Shown here: one piece after another, positions 17,090-25,795 of the stretch
Layout of the letters: each line of letters begins with the position of its first letter
How positions within the stretch are numbered: the stretch's first letter is position 1
Assembly (NCBI GenBank): GCA_934130975.1
Contig: CAKOYU010000001.1
Span: 138,710 to 202,709 of the forward strand
Direction: 5' to 3'
DNA from: an uncultured Clostridia bacterium
Lineage (GTDB): Bacteria; Bacillota; Clostridia; TANB77; CAG-508
DNA: 64,000 nucleotides
Translations under genes and position numbers: made by a program
The notes under the pieces: model-generated
What the model saw: only the letters and a program-made list of their open reading frames with translations
What the model was told of the DNA's origin: nothing
Database searches by the model: none

Positions 17090-17125
17090 AACTGTCAATA
17101 GATATGCCTATTGGCAGTTTTTTTG
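17089..17125 (+). terminator. Terminator of the Spo0A-like gene
   Basis: AAACTGTCAATAG pairs with CTATTGGCAGTTT (one wobble), followed by TTTT. Confidence 0.85.
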
Positions 17126-17154
17126 CATAAATATGAATTTTTTTGTACATAATA
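17124..17154 (+). promoter_or_regulatory. Possible sigma-G/F-type promoter for the CotF-like genes
   Basis: TGCATA, an 18-base spacer and CATAATA resemble the forespore sigma-G pattern (TGAATA, 17-18 bases, CATACTA). It lies 32 bases before the first CotF-like gene. Inference from motif similarity only. Confidence 0.4.
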
Positions 17155-17185
17155 TCTTTAAAATAAATTAGAAAGGATGATTTTT

Positions 17186-17374
17186 ATGGCTAATTTAAAT
17201 CAAATCGAATTACAGCATTTAAGACATCTAATTGGTGCTCATGAAACTGCATATCAAAAATTAAATGCATATTCAGGACAAGTACAAGATGTACAATTAA
17301 AGCAAATGTTTACAAAGTCAGCTCAAGATGCTTTAAATACAAAACAAAGGCTTATGAGTTTTTTAAATAATTAA
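17186..17374 (+). CDS. Small CotF-like spore coat protein
   Basis: A 62-residue helical protein. The start at 17186 (MANLNQIELQHLRHL) follows AAAGGATG by seven bases. The pattern LRHLIGAHETAYQKLNAYS and the Gln-rich helices are typical of the small proteins that pair with CotF-domain coat proteins in Clostridia. The next gene, 20 bases downstream, encodes the larger partner, and a sigma-G-like promoter precedes both. A structural role in the spore coat is inferred from family and context. Confidence 0.7.
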   Translation: MANLNQIELQHLRHLIGAHETAYQKLNAYSGQVQDVQLKQMFTKSAQDALNTKQRLMSFLNN

Positions 17375-17394
17375 ATAGAAAGGATGATTAGAAG

Positions 17395-17643
17395 ATGGAT
17401 GAAAAAACAATGGTAAATGATATACTGGGAAGTGTAAAAGCTGATTTAGGAGCATATCAAACTGCAATCTCTGAATCAGAAAATATGCAACTTAGACAAA
17501 CTTTTCAACAAATTAGAAACAATGATGAGAGTTTTCAATATGAATTATTTAAAGTTGCCAATAATAAAGGATATTACAAACCTGCGCAAAAGGCATCTGC
17601 AACAGAAGTTGAAACAGTAAAGACAGAATTACAACAAGGCTAA
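17395..17643 (+). CDS. CotF-family spore coat protein
   Basis: An 82-residue helical protein resembling the CotF spore coat domain (LGAYQTAISESENMQLRQTF, then QIRNNDESFQYELFKVANNKGYY, quoted in part). The C-terminal YYKPAQKA, with an aromatic pair before proline, is usual in this family. It follows the smaller partner within one transcription unit and ends at a strong terminator. CotF-type proteins are deposited on the spore surface by the mother cell; here the function is inferred. Confidence 0.75.
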   Translation: MDEKTMVNDILGSVKADLGAYQTAISESENMQLRQTFQQIRNNDESFQYELFKVANNKGYYKPAQKASATEVETVKTELQQG

Positions 17644-17654
17644 AAATCCGTAAC

Positions 17655-17690
17655 AAAAATAGCAAGAAATTTCTTGCTATTTTTATTTTT
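17655..17690 (+). terminator. Terminator of the CotF-like operon
   Basis: A perfect 15-bp palindromic stem (AAAAATAGCAAGAAA and its complement) is followed by a T-rich tail. Confidence 0.85.
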
Positions 17691-17755
17691 TAGAAATAAA
17701 ATGAGAGAAAAAAAGAAAAAACTAGTAAAATAGAGAAAAATAATAATAAAAAAAC

Positions 17756-17784
17756 TTGATAAAAATAATTTAATGTTATACAAT
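17756..17784 (+). promoter_or_regulatory. Sigma-A-like promoter of the M23 peptidase gene
   Basis: TTGATA, 17 bases, TACAAT, 31 bases before the ATG at 17815. Confidence 0.5.
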
Positions 17785-17814
17785 TTAAAAAAATATGTAT
17801 TAAGGGAGAATATA

Positions 17815-18825
17815 ATGTTTAAAAAAATATTAGTATTTGCAAGAAAATCAATGAAACTTACAATACTTATAGCTGTTTCTGTGTTTTTGATAATATGTGC
17901 AGTTGCACTATTTTTTAAGCCAATATACAGCGTAACAATAAATGGAGAAGCAGTAGGTTATAGTAAAGATAAAAGTAAATTACAAAGTAAAATAAATAAA
18001 TATATGGAAAGTGGAGATGGAGAAGAAGGCAATCATGTAGCATTTGTGCAGATAGACAATTTACCAGAATATAAAATGTGTTTATTAAAAAGAAACATAG
18101 TTACAAATGATGATGAAATCTTCGAAAAAATCAAACAATCAGGAGTTACATATTATAAATATTACGCAGTATTAGAAGGCGAAGAAGAAAAAGCATATGT
18201 TAGTGATTTTTCACAAGCAGAAAGTATTATAAATCAATTAAGAGATAAAAATAGTAATAATATTGATCAATTATCAATAATGGAAATGTATGATACAGAA
18301 GTAAAAGATTTTGCTGAGGTAGAAGCAACTGTAGCAGCTTTATATCAAGAAAAGGTTGTTGTTCCAGAACCAGTAAAACAAGATAAAAATGTAGTTATGG
18401 GAAAGGTAAATACTTCAACAAATATATCATATCAAAAAGCTCCATTAAGTTTAAATTTAATTAGACCAATTTCTGGAACTATTACATCTAGATTTGGAGC
18501 TAAAAGTAGTATAAGAGTAAGTAATCATACAGGGTTAGATATAGGCGCACCAATAGGAACTCCAGTTAAAGCAGCAGCTAGTGGAACAGTAACATTTGCA
18601 GGTTTTAAAGGTCCATATGGATATTTGTTAGTAATATCACATGGCAATGGAATTGAAACATATTATGGACATTGTAGTAAATTATATGCTTCTGTAGGAC
18701 AAACTGTTAGTCAAGGAGAAGTTGTTTCTGCCGTAGGAAATACAGGAAATAGTACAGGTCCACATTTGCATTTAGAAATTAGAATTAATGGAGTAGCTTA
18801 TAATCCACAAAATTATTTATATTAA
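17815..18825 (+). CDS. M23 family peptidoglycan endopeptidase, membrane-anchored
   Basis: The start at 17815 (MFKKILVFARKS) follows AAGGGAGAAT. A single N-terminal membrane segment (about residues 13-35) anchors a 300-residue extracellular part. The C-terminal LytM domain (about residues 225-336) has the zinc ligands and catalytic histidines in HTGLDIGAP and GPHLHLEIR, so it should be an active metallo-endopeptidase cutting peptide cross-links. The middle region is not recognised. Its position between CotF-like genes and a MecA-like gene, and its SpoIIQ-like layout, leave open a role in sporulation, but SpoIIQ identity cannot be claimed. Confidence 0.85.
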   Translation: MFKKILVFARKSMKLTILIAVSVFLIICAVALFFKPIYSVTINGEAVGYSKDKSKLQSKINKYMESGDGEEGNHVAFVQIDNLPEYKMCLLKRNIVTNDDEIFEKIKQSGVTYYKYYAVLEGEEEKAYVSDFSQAESIINQLRDKNSNNIDQLSIMEMYDTEVKDFAEVEATVAALYQEKVVVPEPVKQDKNVVMGKVNTSTNISYQKAPLSLNLIRPISGTITSRFGAKSSIRVSNHTGLDIGAPIGTPVKAAASGTVTFAGFKGPYGYLLVISHGNGIETYYGHCSKLYASVGQTVSQGEVVSAVGNTGNSTGPHLHLEIRINGVAYNPQNYLY

Positions 18826-18859
18826 AAAAGTCAAAAGGCATTATCCTTTTGACTTTTTT
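18824..18859. terminator. Bidirectional terminator
   Basis: A perfect 15-bp stem (AAAAAAGTCAAAAGG and its complement) lies between convergent genes, with T-runs on both strands. Confidence 0.88.
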
Positions 18860-19442
18860 ATACAAAATGTAATATTGTATTAACAATAGCATTATTTTCA
18901 AAAATCACTTTGCCATATTCATTAAGGCAACCTTCCATACAAGTAGAATCTATGATTTTATTTCCAAATTCAGAAAATATTGTATTCATATAATCTAGCA
19001 AAACAGAATAATTTTCTATATTTTTATTATATAAATAATATGTATTATTATATGAAATTAGAGAAAAGTTTTTAGAAAAAGCATTTAAATTTAAATCTGA
19101 CAAATTATTTAAAAATTTACAAAGCGCAATAAAGTCATCAAAATTATTAAATTTAAAAGCAGAAAAATCGGAAATATTTTCATTAATATAGTCCTGTTCT
19201 GTAAGCTTTGTGATAGTAAAAATAAATTCTTGTTCTGATGACATTATTGCTTCAACAAGGAGTTTTGAATTATCAACTTTAAATCCGATTTTTTCTTCAG
19301 CTTTTATCAATATAGATTGGAGAAATTCTTGAGAATAATTAGAATCTGCAAAAATAGTTTGTGTAGAAAGATTAAGTGTTTTTATATCTTTAACATCAAG
19401 AATAACTCTTATTTTAGTGTCTGTTATTTTTTCAAATTTCAT
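18858..19442 (-). CDS. mecA: MecA/YpbH-family adaptor protein
   Basis: The N-terminus (MKFEKITDTKIRVILDVKDI) and the ILIKAEEKIGFKVDNSKLLVEA region match MecA, the adaptor that delivers substrates to ClpC-ClpP and controls competence and other regulators in Bacillus. The 194 residues fit the usual 200-220. The C-terminal ClpC-binding domain is less conserved but shows the FSEFGNKI element. The linker is asparagine-rich. The alternative is the paralog YpbH. The gene is divergent from radC and ends at a shared terminator. Confidence 0.8.
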   Translation of the reverse strand: MKFEKITDTKIRVILDVKDIKTLNLSTQTIFADSNYSQEFLQSILIKAEEKIGFKVDNSKLLVEAIMSSEQEFIFTITKLTEQDYINENISDFSAFKFNNFDDFIALCKFLNNLSDLNLNAFSKNFSLISYNNTYYLYNKNIENYSVLLDYMNTIFSEFGNKIIDSTCMEGCLNEYGKVIFENNAIVNTILHFV

Positions 19443-19532
19443 TTGGAACCTCCGTGATTTCTTAAATATATTATACTACTAATATTATTATATTTAAAGG
19501 AACAATTTTTGGTAAAAAAATAAGTATAACTA

Positions 19533-19561
19533 TTGAAAAAAATACGAATTCAAGATATAAT
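19533..19561 (+). promoter_or_regulatory. Sigma-A promoter of radC-mre cluster
   Basis: TTGAAA, 17 bases, TATAAT, 47 bases before radC. Confidence 0.75.
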
Positions 19562-19608
19562 AGTACCGCAGTATAGGGGACCTTTCTGGAAAGAGAGGAA
19601 GCGTAGAA

Positions 19609-20319
19609 ATGCCAATAAAAATGAAAGAATTACCCAAAAGTGAAAGACCATATGAAAAATTAGAACAATATGGTGCAGAATATTTAACAAATGCAGAATT
19701 ATTAGCAATAATAATAAAATCAGGAACAAAAGAAGAAACGGCTGTAGGGTTAGCACAAAAAGTTTTAAAACTTAATACTCAAAAAGAAGATAATCTAAGA
19801 TTTTTAATGAATTTAACATTAGAAGAAATTACTAAAATTAAAGGTATAGGAAAAGTAAAAGCGATTCAGCTAAAAGCAACATGCGAATTAGCAAAAAGAA
19901 TTAATGCAGTATCAAGTTACAAAGAAAAACAAATATTATGCCCTAAAGACATTGCTGAAATACTAATGGAAAAAATGCAATTTGAAAAACAAGAGATATT
20001 GAAAGTAGCAATTTTAAATAATAAGAATAAGCTTATTAGAATAAAAGATATAGCAATAGGTGGAGGAAATTTTGTTAGTACAACAATAAAATCAATATTA
20101 AATGAAGCAGTAAAGATAGAAGCTAATAAAATAATTTTAATACACAATCATCCAACAGGAGATCCTACCCCTAGTAAGCAAGATATTGAATTTACTAAAA
20201 ATGTAAAAAAGGCTTCAGAAATATTAGGGATTCAATTACTAGACCATGTTGTAATTGGAGAAGGAAGGTATGTAAGTATTTTTTCAGTAATGCAGAAGCT
20301 AGAAGAAAGGAAAGAATGA
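19609..20319 (+). CDS. radC: RadC family JAB-domain protein
   Basis: A 236-residue protein with an N-terminal helix-hairpin-helix region (KIKGIGKVKAIQLKA) and a C-terminal JAB/MPN metal site (IHNHPTGDPTPSKQD), the RadC layout. The historical DNA-repair role is doubtful and the true function is unknown. The start follows GAGAGGAAGCG. It stops four bases before mreB and shares its promoter; radC next to mreBCD is a conserved Firmicute order. Confidence 0.93.
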   Translation: MPIKMKELPKSERPYEKLEQYGAEYLTNAELLAIIIKSGTKEETAVGLAQKVLKLNTQKEDNLRFLMNLTLEEITKIKGIGKVKAIQLKATCELAKRINAVSSYKEKQILCPKDIAEILMEKMQFEKQEILKVAILNNKNKLIRIKDIAIGGGNFVSTTIKSILNEAVKIEANKIILIHNHPTGDPTPSKQDIEFTKNVKKASEILGIQLLDHVVIGEGRYVSIFSVMQKLEERKE

Positions 20320-20323
20320 AAAA

Positions 20324-21361
20324 ATGAAAATAAATTTTTTATCATTTAACTCAAAAGATATAGGAATTGACTTGGGAACTGCTAATATATTAGTAACAGT
20401 AAAGGGAAAAGGAATAGTAGTAAGAGAGCCATCAGTAATATCAATAGATGTAAAAAGTGGAGCTATAATAGCGACAGGATTTGAAGCAAAAGAAATGTTA
20501 GGAAGAACTCCAAAGGAAATTAATGCAATAAAACCATTAAAAGATGGAGTAATAGCAGATTTTACAGCAACAAAATTATTATTAAAAAATTTATTGGAAA
20601 GAGTTTGCAAAAGATATAATGCAATAAGACCTAGAGTTTTAGTTGGAGTTCCATCAGGGATAACAGAAGTAGAAGAAAGAGCTGTTGAAGAAGCAATAAT
20701 GTGTGCAGGTGCAAGAGAAGTATATTTAATAGAGGAACCTATGGCAGCTGCAATTGGAGCAGGAATAGAAATAGAAGAACCAAGTGGAAATATCATAGTT
20801 GATATTGGAGGAGGAACAACTGAAGTTGCAGTAATTTCTCTAGGGGGGATTGTAATTAGCAATTCTTTAAGAGTAGCAGGAGATGAATTGGACGAAGATA
20901 TAATAAATTATGTAAAAAAAGAATTAAATCTTGCAATTGGAGAAGAAACAGCAGAACAAATAAAAAAAGAGATAGGCTGTGCTACACCTTTAATGTCACA
21001 AATGACTATGAAAATAAAAGGAAGAGATTTAAATAATGGTTTACCAAGAACAGAGATAATTACATCAGATCAAGTTGAACATGCTATGAAAGAGTCAATA
21101 AATAAAATTGTAGAAGTTGTAAAAATAACATTAGAAAAAACACCACCAGAGCTTGCTTCTGATATTATGGAAAAAGGTATTATATTATCTGGTGGAGGAG
21201 CATTAATACAGAATTTAGATAAGTTAATAAGTGCAGAAACAGGAATGCCAGTATATGTTGCGGAAGAGCCATTAGATTGTGTTGTAAAAGGAACTGAAAA
21301 AACTTTACAAGATTTAGAAAAACTAAAAACTATTTTATTAAATTCAAGAAAGAGAAGATAA
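20324..21361 (+). CDS. mreB: Rod shape-determining protein MreB
   Basis: An actin-like ATPase that forms membrane-bound filaments and directs elongasome peptidoglycan synthesis. The 345 residues have phosphate-1 GIDLGTANILV, the EEPMAAAIGAG motif, phosphate-2 DIGGGTTEVAVIS and the adenosine motif LSGGGALIQNLD. The N-terminal MKINFLSF could be the membrane-binding helix. The gene begins four bases after radC and leads the mreB-mreC-mreD-PBP2-minC run, a typical elongation and division cluster. Confidence 0.95.
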   Translation: MKINFLSFNSKDIGIDLGTANILVTVKGKGIVVREPSVISIDVKSGAIIATGFEAKEMLGRTPKEINAIKPLKDGVIADFTATKLLLKNLLERVCKRYNAIRPRVLVGVPSGITEVEERAVEEAIMCAGAREVYLIEEPMAAAIGAGIEIEEPSGNIIVDIGGGTTEVAVISLGGIVISNSLRVAGDELDEDIINYVKKELNLAIGEETAEQIKKEIGCATPLMSQMTMKIKGRDLNNGLPRTEIITSDQVEHAMKESINKIVEVVKITLEKTPPELASDIMEKGIILSGGGALIQNLDKLISAETGMPVYVAEEPLDCVVKGTEKTLQDLEKLKTILLNSRKRR

Positions 21362-21364
21362 TAT

Positions 21365-22183
21365 ATGGGAAGAGATAAGAAAAGTGGAATAATAGGTGTT
21401 ATTATAACTATTATAATATTAATTATATTAGTTATATTCTCAAATACAAATTCAGATAATATATCATGGTTTGAAAATGTTGCAAGCAAAACTGTAATGC
21501 CTATACAAAATGGTTTAACATATTTAAAAAATAAAATAAATAACAATAATAAATTTTTTGAAAATGTTAATGAATTAAAAAATGAAAATGAATCATTAAA
21601 GCAGAAAAATAGTGATTTAGAACAACAATTAAGAGAATATGAAATCATGAAAAATGAAAATGATCAATTAAAACAGGAATTAAATCTATCAGAAAAATAT
21701 GGACAATATACAACTATTCCAGGAACAGTAATTTCTAGAGATATAAGTAACTATTCTAAAACAGTTATAATAAATATAGGTAGTGATAATGGAATAAAAG
21801 AAAAAATGACAGTAATTGCTGATGAAGGACTTGTTGGTTATGTAGTATCTACAACTAATAAAACTGCTAAAGTACAGACAATAGTAGATAGTGCTAGTGC
21901 TACAAGTTGTATTGCAAGTTCAACTAGAGATACAATGATTTGTAAAGGAACGATAGAAAATAAATCTACATTAAGTGCTTCAAATATAGATACAGATGCA
22001 AGAATAATTCAAGGTGATAGTGTAGAGACATCTGGACTTGGTGGAATATATTTAAAAGGAATTCATGTAGGAAAAATAAAAAAAGTAAATGAAGGTTCTA
22101 ACAAAACAGATTCTTATGCTACTATAGAAACAGCAGTTAATTTTGAAAAGCTGGAAACAGTTCTTGTTATAACTAACCAATAG
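21365..22183 (+). CDS. mreC: Rod shape-determining protein MreC
   Basis: A bitopic protein linking MreB to the external PBPs. One membrane segment (about residues 12-28) is followed by a coiled coil (residues about 62-108, rich in E, K, L, N) and the beta-rich MreC core (ISRDISNYSKTVIINIGSDN and SGLGGIYLKGIHVGKIKKV, quoted in part). The 272 residues are normal. It starts three bases after the mreB stop, so the two are translationally linked. Confidence 0.93.
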   Translation: MGRDKKSGIIGVIITIIILIILVIFSNTNSDNISWFENVASKTVMPIQNGLTYLKNKINNNNKFFENVNELKNENESLKQKNSDLEQQLREYEIMKNENDQLKQELNLSEKYGQYTTIPGTVISRDISNYSKTVIINIGSDNGIKEKMTVIADEGLVGYVVSTTNKTAKVQTIVDSASATSCIASSTRDTMICKGTIENKSTLSASNIDTDARIIQGDSVETSGLGGIYLKGIHVGKIKKVNEGSNKTDSYATIETAVNFEKLETVLVITNQ

Positions 22184-22196
22184 GAAAGGATTAAAA

Positions 22197-22730
22197 ATGA
22201 GAAAGGTATTAATACATATTTCGCTGATAATTACATTTATAATAATATATTTATTGCAAACAGTATTTTTTAGTCATTTTACTATTGCTGGAATAATGCC
22301 TAATATTTTTGTTATATTAATGCTTTTTATTGGATTATATATGGGACGAACTATGGGGATAATTTATGGAATAAGCTTTGGAATATTTATTGATATTTGG
22401 ATTGGCAAAAATATGGGATTTACGTCAATTGCATTAGCAATAGTCGGACTATTAAGTGGAGTTTTAGATAAAACACTTTCAAAAGATAGTAGAATAACAG
22501 TTTTATTAATGGGAATTATTAGCACAATAGTTTATGAAGTAATATTATACTTTTTACAATATATGTTTTTGGGAATAAATGTAGAAGTATTAAGTTTTAT
22601 TAAAATATTGTTAATAGAAGTAGTTTACAATATGTTGATAGTGATAATTTTATATCCATTAATAAAAAATGTTGGATATGAAATAGAAAATGAAGTAAAA
22701 GGTGATAGGATTTTAACGAGATATTTTTAG
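22197..22730 (+). CDS. mreD: Rod shape-determining protein MreD
   Basis: A 177-residue integral membrane protein with about five to six helices, little charged sequence and the family pattern MPNIFVILMLFIGLYMGR followed by GFIDIW-like GIFIDIWIGKNMG. It is part of the elongasome with MreC and PBP2. The start follows GGAAAGGATTAAAA and the gene lies between mreC and the PBP2 gene in the standard order. Confidence 0.9.
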   Translation: MRKVLIHISLIITFIIIYLLQTVFFSHFTIAGIMPNIFVILMLFIGLYMGRTMGIIYGISFGIFIDIWIGKNMGFTSIALAIVGLLSGVLDKTLSKDSRITVLLMGIISTIVYEVILYFLQYMFLGINVEVLSFIKILLIEVVYNMLIVIILYPLIKNVGYEIENEVKGDRILTRYF

Positions 22731-22759
22731 AATTTTAAAATAAGAAAGTAGGTGAACAG

Positions 22760-24898
22760 TTGAACAATAGAATAAATTTTGATGAAGAAGGAAAAGAACA
22801 AATAAATATTAGATTTAATATAATTAATATAATAGTATATTTAATAGGGATAGTGTTAATTGTTCAACTTTTTAATTTACAGGTTGTTCATGGAGAAAGT
22901 TATAGAGAACAGTCAAATACAAGATTGTCAAGAACATCTACTATAAAGGCTGCTAGAGGATCAATTTTAGATAGATCAGGAAATGAACTTGCAGGAGTCA
23001 AAACAGAGAACAATATTGAGATATATAAAACCAATATATCAAATGATGAGTTAAATGAATGTGCATTAAATCTTGTTAATTTATTAAACCAATATCAAAT
23101 TGAATATAGTGATACATTTCCAATAAGTATAAATCCATTTAATTTTACAATAAGTGGAGATGATTTAAATAATTGGAAAAAGAAATATAAAATTGATGAT
23201 GGAGCAAGTGCAGAAGAAGCTTTTTACAAATTTAAGGATAAATATGAAATAAATAATGATAATATAGATGAAATTAGAAAAATTATTTCAATAAGATATT
23301 TAATTACAACAACAGGATATAGTTCTACAAAGTCTATAACAATAGCTACTAATGTAAATGAAGAAGTTGTGGCTCAAGTTAGTGAAAGAAATGCAGATTT
23401 TCCAGGAGTTAGTATAACAACAAATGCTGCTAGAACATATTTGACAGGAAGTTTAGCTGCACATGTAATAGGATACACTGGAAAAATAAAAGAAGAAGAA
23501 TATAATGAAAAGAAAGATACATATACTATTGATGATATAATTGGAAAAACTGGTGTTGAGTATATATTCGAAAAATATTTAAAAGGAAAAGATGGATCAA
23601 AACAAGTAGAAATGTCTGTTGATGGAACAATTACAGGAGAATCAGTTTCAGAAAATGCAATTGCAGGAAGTGATGTTGTTTTAACAATAGATTCAAGTTT
23701 ACAACAAGTAACAGAAACAGCATTAGAAAATTGTATAAATAAAATTAAAAATGGTGGATTTTCACAAAGATATGATGCTCAAGGTGGTGCTGCTGTTGTT
23801 ATGAACGTAAATACAGGCGAAGTACTAGCAACAGCAAGTTATCCAACATTTGAACCACAGTGGTTTGTTGGAGGAATATCTCAAGAAAATTGGGCATATT
23901 TAAGAGATGATACAAGACATCCACAATTAAATAAAGCAACTCAATCTACATATGAACCTGGTTCAACTTTTAAAATGGTTACTGCTATTGCAGGATTAGA
24001 AACTGGAGCAATAACAACTAAAGAAAGAATAAATGATACAGGTGTATATAGAAAATATAATAGTGAATGGAAATGTTGGTATTATACAAGTTATCATAGA
24101 GGACATGGATATCAAAATGTAACACAAGCATTACAACATTCATGTAACTACTTCTTCTATGAAACTGGAGATAGAATGGGAATTGATAATTTAGCTAAAT
24201 ATGCCTTACATTTCGGATTAGGTAAAAAAACAGGAATAGAATTACCAAATGAAAAAGATGGAGCTGTTGCTTCAAGAGAGACATATGCTAAACTTAGAAA
24301 AAATGGAAAAATTGGTCCTGGAGATGTTTTAAATGCAGCAATAGGACAAGGTGATAATAATTTTACACCAATGCAAATTGCTAAATATATTTCATCAATT
24401 GCTAATGGAGGAACAGTTGTAAAGCCAACAATTATAAAATCAATTTTAAATTCTGATGGAACTGAAGTATCAAAAGAAGAAATAGAAAATTATACTAACG
24501 AAAAGGTAGGATATCAAAATACAGATGATGGAATAACAATCAATCCAGAGAGTATAGCTGTTGCTAAAGAAGGAATGAGAATGGCAGCAAGTGAAGCAGG
24601 AGGAACAGCTTACAATATTTTTAAAGGATTTAATCAAGAAGTAGCTGGAAAAACTGGATCAGCAGAAGCGGGAAAAGATAAAAATGGCAATGACCTTGTA
24701 AATGCATGGTTTGTATGTTTTGCACCATATGATAAACCTGAAGTTGCTGTTGTAGTAATGATTGAAAATGGAGGTCATGGAAATTATGCAGCAGAAGTAG
24801 CTAGAGATGTTCTTACACAATATTTCGGAATGAATCAATCTGCAGAAACAGTAAATGAGTCTATGTCAGCAACTCCATTTGTAGAACAAATTAGATAA
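22760..24898 (+). CDS. mrdA: Penicillin-binding protein 2 (class B, elongation transpeptidase)
   Basis: A monofunctional DD-transpeptidase for lateral wall synthesis. It starts with TTG after AGTAGGTGA. Residues about 24-43 are the membrane anchor; the dimerisation domain (ARGSILDRSGNELA) follows, then the transpeptidase domain with SxxK as GSTFK near residue 401, SCN near 459 and KTGSAEAG near 630. The 712 residues are normal for PBP2. Context with mreBCD fixes the elongation role. A segment of about 110 residues between the dimerisation motif and ITIATNVNEEV is less conserved. Confidence 0.93.
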   Translation: MNNRINFDEEGKEQINIRFNIINIIVYLIGIVLIVQLFNLQVVHGESYREQSNTRLSRTSTIKAARGSILDRSGNELAGVKTENNIEIYKTNISNDELNECALNLVNLLNQYQIEYSDTFPISINPFNFTISGDDLNNWKKKYKIDDGASAEEAFYKFKDKYEINNDNIDEIRKIISIRYLITTTGYSSTKSITIATNVNEEVVAQVSERNADFPGVSITTNAARTYLTGSLAAHVIGYTGKIKEEEYNEKKDTYTIDDIIGKTGVEYIFEKYLKGKDGSKQVEMSVDGTITGESVSENAIAGSDVVLTIDSSLQQVTETALENCINKIKNGGFSQRYDAQGGAAVVMNVNTGEVLATASYPTFEPQWFVGGISQENWAYLRDDTRHPQLNKATQSTYEPGSTFKMVTAIAGLETGAITTKERINDTGVYRKYNSEWKCWYYTSYHRGHGYQNVTQALQHSCNYFFYETGDRMGIDNLAKYALHFGLGKKTGIELPNEKDGAVASRETYAKLRKNGKIGPGDVLNAAIGQGDNNFTPMQIAKYISSIANGGTVVKPTIIKSILNSDGTEVSKEEIENYTNEKVGYQNTDDGITINPESIAVAKEGMRMAASEAGGTAYNIFKGFNQEVAGKTGSAEAGKDKNGNDLVNAWFVCFAPYDKPEVAVVVMIENGGHGNYAAEVARDVLTQYFGMNQSAETVNESMSATPFVEQIR

Positions 24899-24929
24899 TA
24901 ATAAATGCAGTATGTGAAAGGATGTTAAA

Positions 24930-25544
24930 ATGAAAAGTAGTGTAGTTAGTATAAATCTAAAGAAAGATGAAGTAGTAATAAAAATAGATGAGAATGCGAC
25001 TCAGAGGGATATAATATTAGAATTAAATAGAAAACTAAAAGAATTAAAGAAGATGTATCAAGATGAGACGACACCTATAAGAGTTACAGGAAAGATTTTA
25101 TCTAATAAAGAAATTGAACAAATAGAAGAGATTATAAAAGAAAAAATTGATGTTGAGATTAGTTTTGATAGTCCTAAGACACTCGGATTACATAGCATAA
25201 CAAGAAGTTACAAAAAAGATGTTGGTAAATCTGAAACAACATTTCATAAAGGTTCGCTTCGTTCTGGTCAAAGACTTGAAGTTGAAGGTAGCTTAGTAGT
25301 TGTTGGAGACGTAAATTCTGGTGCTGAAGTTATTGCTGGTGATAATATTGTTATCGTTGGAACTCTTAGGGGATTAGCTCATGCAGGTGCTAAAGGAAAT
25401 AAAGAGGCAATAATAGCTACAAGTACTTTAGATGCTGTACAAATTAGGATATCAAATATTGTTAAAGAATTTGATATGGATAATGAATATGTTTATGATA
25501 ATGCTTATATATATGTGGATGATGATGAAATTGTAATTGAATAA
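24930..25544 (+). CDS. minC: Septum site-determining protein MinC
   Basis: MinC blocks FtsZ polymerisation away from midcell and needs MinD for membrane recruitment. The C-terminal half has the right-handed beta-helix: LRSGQRLEVEGSLVVVGDVN, then GAEVIAGDNIVIVGTLRGLAHAGAKG (quoted in part), and the IRISN element that contacts MinD. The 204 residues are normal. The start follows GAAAGGATG. In most Clostridia minD and minE come next; here the gene is followed by a repeat element and a surface protein, so minD is absent from its expected place. Confidence 0.92.
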   Translation: MKSSVVSINLKKDEVVIKIDENATQRDIILELNRKLKELKKMYQDETTPIRVTGKILSNKEIEQIEEIIKEKIDVEISFDSPKTLGLHSITRSYKKDVGKSETTFHKGSLRSGQRLEVEGSLVVVGDVNSGAEVIAGDNIVIVGTLRGLAHAGAKGNKEAIIATSTLDAVQIRISNIVKEFDMDNEYVYDNAYIYVDDDEIVIE

Positions 25545-25553
25545 TAATTTTAC

Positions 25554-25628
25554 ACATTTGGTACATTTGGGACCGGTTCTGTTTTGTGCACTGCACATTA
25601 TGGACCGGTTCTCTTTTGTGCCAAATGT
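25554..25628. repeat. GC-rich inverted/direct repeat element with two GGACCGGTTCT copies
   Basis: ACATTTGG (25554-25561 and again 25563-25570) is mirrored by CCAAATGT (25621-25628). Inside are two direct copies of GGACCGGTTCTsTTTTGTG (25570-25588 and 25602-25620) around a GTGCA/TGCAC palindrome. It follows minC and may act as its terminator, although no long T-run is present. Related copies occur at 28213-28266, 47529-47552 and 48581-48591. Confidence 0.75.
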
Positions 25629-25642
25629 AACACAAATGTAAT
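25626..25642 (+). promoter_or_regulatory. 17-base motif shared with the metallopeptidase-like gene
   Basis: TGTAACACAAATGTAAT occurs here and, on the other strand, at 42630-42646, in both places upstream of a gene in the same relative orientation. Possible regulator binding site; inference. Confidence 0.4.
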
Positions 25643-25795
25643 AAAAATTTAATAATAGAGATTAAGTAATATGTGTAAAGAACTTCCGTAAGAAAACTTT
25701 TGTAATATAATTTATAGTTATATTTATATGCAATTGCATAATTTGCATATAAATGGTAATGTAAATTTGGATAAAAATAAAAGGGAGAATATTGG

